Translations under genes and position numbers: made by a program
In this document: piece by piece, positions 33,325 to 39,819 of the stretch
Layout: each line of letters starts with the position of its first letter
How positions within the stretch are numbered: position 1 is the stretch's first letter
The notes under the pieces: generated by a model
What the model saw: the letters and a program-made list of their open reading frames with translations, nothing else
Told to the model about the DNA's origin: nothing
The model's database searches: none
Source of the DNA: Planctomycetota bacterium
GTDB taxonomy: Bacteria; Planctomycetota; Phycisphaerae; WQYP01
Reading direction: 5' to 3'
Assembly: GCA_021808485.1 (NCBI GenBank)
Contig: JAKBBN010000025.1
Span: forward strand, 1-39,819
DNA: 39,819 bases

Positions 33325-35420
33325 GGCGAATTCGGCGCCTTTTGCGGGGTGGAACCATCGGGCGCCGCACCCGCATCAGCCGACGGGCTGAGCGTGCCGC
33401 CGGATGCACCGGAGAGAGGAAAATCACCGGAATCTTCGTTAATAGGCAGTTCAACATAGATCCGGGTTCCGGACTGCCCTGATTCCACGCGCAGCTTTCC
33501 GTCATGGTATTCGGCAAAGCGCTTGGCGACGAGCAGGCCGAGGCCGAGCCCGGATCCCTCCAGCCCCGGTCCGCCGCTGCGATGGTGCATCACCTGAGCC
33601 GCGGAGGGCGTAAGGCTGAACAGATTGGCGATCTTTTCCGGAGAAATGCCGGCGCCTTGATCGTGAACCATTAATTCAACACGTCCCCCCACAATACGGC
33701 TGGCGGAAATTTCTATCCTGGAATGCGGCGGGGAAAACTGATTGGCGTTGCGCAGCAGGTTGTCCAGAATGTCGGCGATTTTATCCGGATCGCCCTGAAC
33801 GACGGGCAGGTTGTCCGGAACATTAAGAACAATCTCCTGTTCACGGGCGATGATAAAATCGCGATTCTGATCCACGACGTTCAGAATGATGTCGTGGATA
33901 TTGCACGGTTCGCGGCGTATGCGCGTCGTAAATTGATCATGCGCGGCCAGTTCATAAAAATAATTAATATAGCGGGTCAGACGCTGAACACTTTCGGCGA
34001 TCTGCTTAAAATAGCGATCAATGCGGCGTTTTTCATCCGGGCTTTGCGCTCCGCCGGCGGCGGCCGCATTTTCAAACATCAACTGCAGAAGTTCCGCGGA
34101 TGACTTGATTTTGGTGGTGGGGGTGAGCAGCTCATGCGCCGCCAGATCCAGAAAGCGCAGTTTGGCTGATTCCTTGCTCTGCAGTTCGATAATTTTGTGC
34201 TGCAGGTCCCGGGTCATGGTTTCAAAATCCCTGGCGAGAAGGCCGAGTTCGTCGTCACGGAAAATTGATTTGCCGGTCGCATCGGAAAGTATGCGTATAC
34301 TCAATTCACCGCGGCGGACGGCGGCCGTGGCGTCACGCAGCCGCAGAATCGGCTGAATGATTTCCCTTTGACTCATGACATAGCCGACAGCCATGATGCT
34401 GATCATGAGCAGGAGGCCGGCGAACATCAGTGTGGCGGCCTGGGAAAGAATGGGGGAAAGCGCACGGCTGGTGGGCTGACTGACGATAATCGACCAGACC
34501 GGAGCGGTGGTGCCCGCCGCGGCGGCGCCGCTGAGATTGGTCAGCCGGATTCTGGCGCTGCCGATGATCGCTCCGCTGGTCAGATCATTTATCCAGTCTT
34601 CAAGTCCGGGTTCAGTTCCGTCAAAAAATCGCCGGTTTGCCCGCTTTTCCTGCGTCACATTGCCGGATACGAAAACGGTTGTCTTCAGGGAATGGTCGTA
34701 AATCTGCAGGGTGGCGAGGGACATTCCAAGGCTGCGCTTGAATTGCCGGCGCAAGGTTTCGATTCCGAGCGTTTCCCGGATGAATCCCAGGCATTCCCCC
34801 GTGGCTGCACGGATCGGGACGGCAATCACCAGGCCCGCCGCGTTGGTGTGAACGTCCTGAATTATTGAGCTGACATAGGCTCTTCCGCGCACGCCCTGGT
34901 CGCATATTTTCCACCACGACTGCGACTGCTGAAGGTAATTTGACGGCTTGATATCCGCCGCAATCACATGGCCGAAGTGGTCCGTGGCCAGCAGGTGATA
35001 GCGGCGGGGCAAATCGCGACTGATCAATCGCATGCGCAGCGCAATGGGATTATGCAATATCTGTCGCAGGGGATCGGTTTGCGGAGTAAGGGTGGACCAT
35101 GATTTCTCTATACGGCGGGCGAGGGCATCCGGCTGCAATGCCTTTTGCCCCAGCGGCGGCGCGTTCCTTTTGTCCTGTTCGTGGGTGTATTGAATGACTT
35201 CCGGAAGGCTTGCCAACAGCACCAGGCGGCGGAGTTCCATGCGGATGCGAAGCGATATGGCATGTCCGGCGGCGGCAGCCGTGGCATCATAGGCGCGGGA
35301 AATAGTGGTGAGGCGTGTTCTGGCGCCAAGGCTGATAATTGTCAGCAGGCTCAGAGCCATCGGAATAAGGCCGACAATGACCAGCGTTGCGACAAGTTTG
35401 TTGCGAATACCGAGGCGCAT
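33321..35420 (-). CDS. Membrane sensor histidine kinase with HAMP domain
   Basis: A transmembrane histidine kinase of 699 residues. Helix 1 lies near 10-30 (NKLVATLVIVGLIPMALSLL), followed by an extracytoplasmic region of about 330 residues probably of double-Cache type, a second helix (LMFAGLLLMISIMAVGYVM), HAMP, and a coiled coil leading to HisKA with the phosphorylated His429 in AAHELLTPTTKIKSS. The ATPase domain has DNLLRNANQF (N box), VHDQGAGISPEKI (G1) and LEGSGLGLGLLVAKRF (G2). No response regulator is beside it. The frame extends to ATG 35639, giving 73 extra residues; ATG 35420 fits a membrane-first start, but no clear ribosome-binding site decides. Confidence 0.9.
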   Translation of the reverse strand: MRLGIRNKLVATLVIVGLIPMALSLLTIISLGARTRLTTISRAYDATAAAAGHAISLRIRMELRRLVLLASLPEVIQYTHEQDKRNAPPLGQKALQPDALARRIEKSWSTLTPQTDPLRQILHNPIALRMRLISRDLPRRYHLLATDHFGHVIAADIKPSNYLQQSQSWWKICDQGVRGRAYVSSIIQDVHTNAAGLVIAVPIRAATGECLGFIRETLGIETLRRQFKRSLGMSLATLQIYDHSLKTTVFVSGNVTQEKRANRRFFDGTEPGLEDWINDLTSGAIIGSARIRLTNLSGAAAAGTTAPVWSIIVSQPTSRALSPILSQAATLMFAGLLLMISIMAVGYVMSQREIIQPILRLRDATAAVRRGELSIRILSDATGKSIFRDDELGLLARDFETMTRDLQHKIIELQSKESAKLRFLDLAAHELLTPTTKIKSSAELLQLMFENAAAAGGAQSPDEKRRIDRYFKQIAESVQRLTRYINYFYELAAHDQFTTRIRREPCNIHDIILNVVDQNRDFIIAREQEIVLNVPDNLPVVQGDPDKIADILDNLLRNANQFSPPHSRIEISASRIVGGRVELMVHDQGAGISPEKIANLFSLTPSAAQVMHHRSGGPGLEGSGLGLGLLVAKRFAEYHDGKLRVESGQSGTRIYVELPINEDSGDFPLSGASGGTLSPSADAGAAPDGSTPQKAPNSP

Positions 35421-35679
35421 CGGAGGACCCTGTCCTGAAAAGCTAACGTCCGAAAAGCCGGTCACGGAGTTATCCCGCGGCTGGAATCCGTCTTCCCAGC
35501 CGATGGGGCGCGGACCTATCCTTAAATTGACCGCCAAGCCCGTCACTTGGGCGCCGCCATTCGGCGGGCGGCCTGCAGCAGGGGTCCGGCCGCCGGTATC
35601 AACCGGCAAAAAACTGATACCGACCGCTATTTCTGGCATAATAACGAAGTAAATGGGTTGCGGCCAGCCGATAACAGAC

Positions 35680-35708
35680 TTGTAAGTTTACGGCGGGGCG
35701 GGAATAAT
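35680..35708 (+). promoter_or_regulatory. Predicted promoter of the FAS1 gene
   Basis: TTGTAA (35680-35685) and AATAAT (35703-35708) are 17 bases apart, with four and five of six consensus matches. Transcription would start near 35715, giving a leader of about 135 bases before ATG 35849. The upstream part of this 430-base gap, next to the kinase start, holds nothing else that I can support. Confidence 0.5.
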
Positions 35709-35794
35709 AAATGCCGTCGGCGGCCGTGAACAATCGATTGATGGCCTGCTGCGGCGGCAAAACGGCAGTGACCTATGGCCGCCGCATGTAATGG

Positions 35795-35834
35795 GCACTG
35801 TAATTCGTGTGCCGGGCAGTGTAAGTGCTTTTTT
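35795..35834 (+). promoter_or_regulatory. Terminator-like hairpin in the FAS1 leader
   Basis: GCACT (35795-35799) can pair with AGTGC (35824-35828), directly followed by six T (35829-35834). An alternative CACTG/CAGTG pairing exists in the same segment. The ribosome-binding site AAGGA starts three bases after the T-run. This may be an attenuator that controls read-through from the promoter, or simply a weak structure. Confidence 0.35.
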
Positions 35835-35848
35835 ATAAGGAATCTCCG

Positions 35849-36403
35849 ATGCGAACATTGCGGAAATTGGGCTTGACAGCGGGGCTGGCGGTTTTGAGCA
35901 TTTCCATGGCGGGGATGTGGGGGTGTGAATATCGCGGAGCGGGTTTCGCCCGTCATGTATTGGCGGATACCGGTAAGTACACGGCATATTCGGTGATTTA
36001 CTCGGAGCCGGCCCTGTCAAAATTCAAATCCGCGCTTTGTGCCGCCAATCTGGGGGATACTTTCAAGATGGCGGGCAACTATACCATTTTTGCGCCGACG
36101 GATGCGGCCTTTGCCCGATTGCCGGCCGGTGAACTCAAATCACTGGAAAGTAATTCCAATCATCAGCCTTTGCGGAATCTGCTGTGGTACCATATCAGCC
36201 TTGCGGGAATTACCCCTGCGGCGGCCTCGCGGAATTCCGTGCAGGTGATGGGCAACGGCCAGAAGGCATTGGTTTCATCCAACGGTAAACAGATCACGGC
36301 GATTGACGGTGCGAAGGTTGTCGGCAAGCCGATCATCTGCAGCAATGCCGTCATTTATCCGATTGATGCGGTTATCGTGCCTGCTCCGGCCGGAAAAAAA
36401 TGA
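35849..36403 (+). CDS. FAS1 (fasciclin) domain lipoprotein
   Basis: The 184-residue protein has a basic N-terminus and a hydrophobic stretch ending in AGMWGC, where Cys26 could be a lipidated residue, although the lipobox is not perfect. The FAS1 domain follows: YSVIYSEPALSKFKSAL, YTIFAPTDAAFARLP (H1-like), LRNLLWYHI and NAVIYPIDAVIVP (H2-like). FAS1 domains mediate adhesion or surface attachment. ATG 35849 has an AAGGA site eight bases upstream. It is divergent from the histidine kinase and followed by tRNA-Leu. Confidence 0.9.
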   Translation: MRTLRKLGLTAGLAVLSISMAGMWGCEYRGAGFARHVLADTGKYTAYSVIYSEPALSKFKSALCAANLGDTFKMAGNYTIFAPTDAAFARLPAGELKSLESNSNHQPLRNLLWYHISLAGITPAAASRNSVQVMGNGQKALVSSNGKQITAIDGAKVVGKPIICSNAVIYPIDAVIVPAPAGKK

Positions 36404-36542
36404 GCCGCTTTCGGGGCTTTGTGCAGCGATGGGTCCATGAACCAGCCATGTACGGCGTTTGCGCCGCCGCGTGGGGGGCGTGTGGCCCATGATACATGCA
36501 AAAGAGTTTTTCGCTTTTTTGGGGAGTTAAAAACTCGCCGGG

Positions 36543-36571
36543 TTGGATTTTAACGTTTAAGCGGTTATAGT
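36543..36571 (+). promoter_or_regulatory. Promoter of tRNA-Leu
   Basis: TTGGAT (36543-36548) and TATAGT (36566-36571) are separated by exactly 17 bases; the -10 matches five of six. The tRNA begins 11 bases after the -10, which fits a start near 36578. Confidence 0.55.
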
Positions 36572-36581
36572 ACTTTCTTCC

Positions 36582-36664
36582 GCGGGCGTGGCGGAATTGG
36601 CAGACGCGCTAGATTCAGGTTCTAGTGTCCACAAGACTTGGAGGTTCGACTCCTCTCGCCCGCA
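36582..36664 (+). tRNA. tRNA-Leu (anticodon CAG)
   Basis: The acceptor stem GCGGGCG (36582-36588) pairs with CGCCCGC (36657-36663), followed by the discriminator A. The anticodon stem CTAGA/TCTAG encloses the loop TTCAGGT, with anticodon CAG, reading CUG. The D arm TGGCGGAATTGGCAGACGCG, an extended variable arm as usual for leucine tRNAs, and the T arm with GGTTCGACTCC are present. The 3' CCA is not encoded. Confidence 0.96.
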
Positions 36665-36774
36665 TTTCCATTTTTCCCTCACCTCGTTAATTTGACACGG
36701 AATTGCTGTTATCGGCCGGGGTGTATGCGGCGCCGGCTCCGGGTTTTGCGCAATTATCAGCCGAGCCGGCCGGA

Positions 36775-37986
36775 TCAGGAATTTCGCAAACCCCACATGT
36801 GTTGCCGGCGGTAGGCGGCGGGGGTATAGCCGAGAACCTGCCGAAACGTGCGAACCATATTGGGCACGGCACTGAATCCGCAGATATCGGAAACGTGTTC
36901 AATGTTCTCTTCCGGATGTCGCAGCAGTCGCAACGCATTTTCAACCCGCACCCGGATGATTTCATCATGGGGTGTACGGCCGACTTTTTCCAGAAAATGA
37001 CGCTCCAGCCAGCGCCGGCCCACCGGGACCTGCCGCAGGACATCTTTTACGGTACATGGATCGCAGGCATGATGGCGGATAAATCTTATGGCATCGGCGA
37101 GTTGCGGTTCGCTCACGGCCAGAACATCCGAACTCATCCGCCGGGCGACCCCCTTGGGCGCGACCAGGGTTTCTTTGGAACCGGCGGGGATACGGCGATT
37201 TTCAATGAGTTGATGCATGGTTTGGGCGGCCAGGAATCCGACATGCACAAAATCAACTTCCACACTGGAAATCGGGGGCCAGGAGCTTTCACACAAAAGG
37301 TCATCATTATTAACACCGATGATGGCAATTTGCTCCGGAACGCTGATGCCCGCATGGAGGCAGCACGCCGCAAGGTCGTGCGCGGCCATGTCATCGCACG
37401 CAAGAATACCAACCGGCTTGGGCAGGCCTTTCAACCATGATTGCAGCGCTGGCCAATGATCACGAAATGTCCATAAATAAACTTCGGGCCATTCCACGGG
37501 TGATACGGCGCACGCATACTTTTTTGCCGCCAGCGCGGTTTCAAACCCTTGCTGGCGCAGCAAGGAAAAGCGGCTTCGTGCCCGGCCGTAAAATCCGTAA
37601 TGCACCAGGCGGCATTCCATGAGATGGTTTGCCGCCATGACACCGACGGCCTGATCATCCGCGGAAACGACGGGGGCGATGGAGCTGTCCGCCCCGCCGG
37701 TACATTGCACGATAAACCGGGTTTTTTCCCGAACGACATCAAAGACGCCGGCAGCGCCGCCGCTGACAATCGCGCCCGTGCACCGGGGCCATTGAAATTC
37801 CGGTGAAAAGCCGCCGCGCAGCTCCTCATGAAGCAGCCAGCAGCGGCGGGCATTGGCATACCGCAGGACTCCGCGAATAAGGGCCCTGCCATGCCCCATC
37901 ACACCGTCCACGACCACGCCGACAATGGGTTTGGCCAATACTTTTGCGGGCCGGATGGATCGTCGTTTTTTTTCGTGTCTTTGCAC
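36775..37986 (-). CDS. XylR-type AraC-family sugar regulator
   Basis: The 403-residue protein combines a LacI/periplasmic-binding-like sensor with a C-terminal AraC helix-turn-helix pair, as in XylR. The sensor starts near residue 20 with IVGVVVDGVMGHGRALIRG and includes FVVQ..TGG-type sensing segments, ACDDMAAHDLAACCLHAG and IAIIGVNNDDLLCESSWPPISSVEVDF. The C-terminal helix-turn-helix region starts with LADAIRFIRHHACDPCTVKDV and includes GFSAVPNMVRTFRQVLGYTPAAYRRQ. It acts as a cytosolic transcription regulator, probably for a sugar; no xyl genes are adjacent. ATG 37986. Confidence 0.85.
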   Translation of the reverse strand: MQRHEKKRRSIRPAKVLAKPIVGVVVDGVMGHGRALIRGVLRYANARRCWLLHEELRGGFSPEFQWPRCTGAIVSGGAAGVFDVVREKTRFIVQCTGGADSSIAPVVSADDQAVGVMAANHLMECRLVHYGFYGRARSRFSLLRQQGFETALAAKKYACAVSPVEWPEVYLWTFRDHWPALQSWLKGLPKPVGILACDDMAAHDLAACCLHAGISVPEQIAIIGVNNDDLLCESSWPPISSVEVDFVHVGFLAAQTMHQLIENRRIPAGSKETLVAPKGVARRMSSDVLAVSEPQLADAIRFIRHHACDPCTVKDVLRQVPVGRRWLERHFLEKVGRTPHDEIIRVRVENALRLLRHPEENIEHVSDICGFSAVPNMVRTFRQVLGYTPAAYRRQHMWGLRNS

Positions 37987-38090
37987 GCTCGAATGCTACC
38001 ATATGCCGGGAAAATTGAAAATGCCGGGCTTCCGCAGATGCGGCGACAAACCTGCTGACGCATCGGACAGGTCAAACATCGCATGTCGGG

Positions 38091-39608
38091 TCAGGGCCAA
38101 AACATCAGAACCATAGCCAAGAGCACAAGTCCGTAAACGAACTTATTCAGCCGTTTCATTCGGCGCTCGAATCTTGCGCACTCATCCGGTGAATTCGCGA
38201 GGCGAAACAACAGATTAACGCGATCGCGAATGCTTGGATGCATCCAATCCGGTTTATCAAGCGGCCGGTGTGTTACTTCCGACAGGCGCATTAAGGCGTC
38301 GGCCATCACGCCGGCACCGGCCATCAACGGTGTAGGCGAAGTGGATTGATCAGGCGGAGCGGGATTTTCGAATTCCAAAAACCAGGGCATATGTGCGGCT
38401 GCAATACCGTCGGATGGATCCGGTATGGCCATAATAACGGGACGGGGCGCCGGGGCAGGGGGGCGGGCAAATTCGCCGGCCATATGACGGGCGGCAAACC
38501 AGTCCGCCTGATGCTCGCACTGCCTGCTGATGCGGGAAAAGCCGGAAATAAAGGCCATGCCGACGATGACGATATCAAGGGAGTTGAACAGTTGGTCATG
38601 ACCGGGCCAGTAGCTCATGACCAGACCGGTGAGTGAAATAATTATCAATTCCAATGCGGTTAACGCCACGATATACCGAACTATATGACGATGATGCGCA
38701 TGGCCCACCTCGTGCGCGAACACGGCCAGGATTTCATCATGATTTAACGATTCCAACAGCAAGTCGGTAATGAGAAAATATCGGGATATCCGCCCCGGAC
38801 CGAGGACTGCGGCGTTAGGGATTAGATAATGCGTATTGACAATTCGAATGTCTGTGAACTTAATTTTCCATTTGGCGGCCAGTGCCTGAAGTTCACGGCG
38901 CAGCGGGCCGTCCGGCAGCGGCCGGGAATCCCAGCAGCGGACGAGCATCCATGGCAAAGCCACAAACAGCACCAGCGTGGCCAGAAGACTGCCGGCAGTG
39001 GCATAGGACTGTAAACCGGAATTGTTCAGACCGTTGACAGCTAGGCGGAGCAACTGGTCGGCCAGCAGGATAATGGCGAGGAAGGGAATTTGGCCGCGCA
39101 AATTCATAAGCATATACGGCCGCCATGCGGGGAAAGCATGATTACCGACGGCAATGCCGGGATCCGGATCTGCGTTTTGACCATTGGGATCAAAACGGCG
39201 ATGCACGTAATGGCTGACTGTCCAAAGTCCGCACCAAGAGACTAGTATCGGAATGAGCCAAATTGCCTGTGCGGCGATGCGCCACTCGTGGAAACCGTTT
39301 ATATTCCATACCCATTGGCCGAAATTAAGCACCCATAAGTTTATCGCCATAAGCCCGCATGTACCCATGCGTAATCGGGAAATGGCTGCATCAAATAAAC
39401 CCGTCTGGCCCGCATCAAACCCCGGCGAAGCAGACTGCTTAAGCAGCTTTCTGCCGGCAAAAAAGGCCGTCGTTACGGGCAGAAGAACCAAGGCGATTTC
39501 AAGTGCCGCAGACAGTAATGGAGGTAACGATAGAATGCCGGGCCGGGGAAATGCGGTATACATTTCCATCAGGAGAATAAGCACAATGGATTGCAACGGA
39601 GAGAACAT
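38091..39608 (-). CDS. M48-family membrane metallopeptidase
   Basis: A zinc-dependent peptidase of the HtpX/Ste24-type group, in the inner membrane. From ATG 39608 the protein has 505 residues with several helices in the first 230. The catalytic motif is HEVGH (299-303) in AVFAHEVGHAHHRHIVRY, and the third zinc ligand is Glu365 in CEHQADWFAARH. Between the motif and the ligand lie two helices. The frame starts at TTG 39629, so the exact N-terminus is uncertain. It is divergent from a LacI regulator at the right edge. Confidence 0.88.
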   Translation of the reverse strand: MFSPLQSIVLILLMEMYTAFPRPGILSLPPLLSAALEIALVLLPVTTAFFAGRKLLKQSASPGFDAGQTGLFDAAISRLRMGTCGLMAINLWVLNFGQWVWNINGFHEWRIAAQAIWLIPILVSWCGLWTVSHYVHRRFDPNGQNADPDPGIAVGNHAFPAWRPYMLMNLRGQIPFLAIILLADQLLRLAVNGLNNSGLQSYATAGSLLATLVLFVALPWMLVRCWDSRPLPDGPLRRELQALAAKWKIKFTDIRIVNTHYLIPNAAVLGPGRISRYFLITDLLLESLNHDEILAVFAHEVGHAHHRHIVRYIVALTALELIIISLTGLVMSYWPGHDQLFNSLDIVIVGMAFISGFSRISRQCEHQADWFAARHMAGEFARPPAPAPRPVIMAIPDPSDGIAAAHMPWFLEFENPAPPDQSTSPTPLMAGAGVMADALMRLSEVTHRPLDKPDWMHPSIRDRVNLLFRLANSPDECARFERRMKRLNKFVYGLVLLAMVLMFWP

Positions 39609-39654
39609 GAAAACGATTTTAACATCCAAAATGGAAATATTCGACGGGATGTAA

Positions 39655-39673
39655 ATGTTATTTTACGTAACAT
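39655..39673. promoter_or_regulatory. Palindromic operator candidate between M48 and LacI genes
   Basis: ATGTTATTTTACGTAACAT has inverted 6-base arms ATGTTA/TAACAT, with the perfect palindrome TTACGTAA overlapping its right half (39663-39670). A central CG palindrome is typical of LacI-family operators. The LacI gene starts 72 bases to the right. Confidence 0.45.
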
Positions 39674-39744
39674 AATCACGTTTTTATGGCGTATTAAGGC
39701 TTCCTCCATTGCAATCTGTGCGCACAAAGCATATTTTAGCTGGC

Positions 39745-39819
39745 ATGGCGAAAGCACCTAATCAGACGTTCATTGCCCGTCAATTGAATTTAGCGCCCGG
39801 TACGGTATCCCGGGCGTTG
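39745..39819 (+). CDS. LacI-family regulator, first 25 codons only
   Basis: The frame from ATG 39745 reads MAKAPNQTFIARQLNLAPGT and continues VSRAL up to the window edge. This is a recognisable start of a LacI-type helix-turn-helix (IARQLNLAPGTVSRAL; compare the IA....VS..TVSRAL pattern of the family). The gene is cut off, so the effector domain cannot be seen. It diverges from the M48 peptidase gene. Confidence 0.7.
   Translation, partial: MAKAPNQTFIARQLNLAPGTVSRAL

Noticed and set aside
1..39819. CRISPR arrays, insertion sequences, prophage genes and rRNA
   Set aside because: I looked for evenly spaced repeats, transposase and integrase motifs and rRNA sequence and saw none.

Overview
The window looks like chromosomal DNA of a Gram-negative bacterium with moderately high GC content, most likely a member of the Planctomycetota and possibly of the Phycisphaerae. 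That placement is an inference. It rests on an oversized type I signal peptidase with a Cys4 insert, a very large LptC/OstA-like protein beside Kdo genes, a BatA-type membrane protein coupled to a sensor kinase, and a complete SUF operon. I see no insertion sequence, phage gene or CRISPR array. Most of the window is housekeeping; the stretch between kch and polA is the most accessory-looking part.

Layout: 1-527 holds no convincing gene. A leftward block (528-6640) carries lpdA, lepB, a GT87-type membrane glycosyltransferase, folK and panC; the last three are close or overlapping. Rightward from 6895 is a secreted GH30-like glycoside hydrolase, convergent with argJ. Two related small polytopic membrane proteins (10027-11641) follow, then yjbQ on the minus strand. 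A rightward kdsD-kdsC-lptC-like cluster (12341-17225) makes the Kdo precursor and probably handles lipopolysaccharide transport.

Convergent with that cluster is a leftward SUF iron-sulfur operon (23485 to 17272): sufB, sufC, sufD, sufS, sufU, then a fused protein joining a cysteine-poor A-type carrier-like domain to a SufT/MIP18 domain. The operon has a readable sigma70-type promoter with a perfect 19-bp palindromic operator just upstream of its -35. An ASCH-domain gene diverges from it, followed by gmhA and kch. After a gene-poor accessory stretch (26322-29058) with an unknown membrane protein and a probably N-terminally truncated MltR-like gene comes polA.

The last part contains a leftward histidine kinase/BatA-like pair, a rightward FAS1 lipoprotein gene with a terminator-like hairpin in its leader, tRNA-Leu(CAG) with its own promoter, a XylR-type AraC regulator, an M48 membrane metallopeptidase, and the first 25 codons of a LacI-family regulator cut by the window end.

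Together the genes point to an organism with an outer membrane containing Kdo and possibly heptose, SUF-based Fe-S assembly, and sugar-responsive regulators with at least one secreted glycosidase. Start codons were chosen by reading ribosome-binding sites and family lengths; uncertain ones are flagged.
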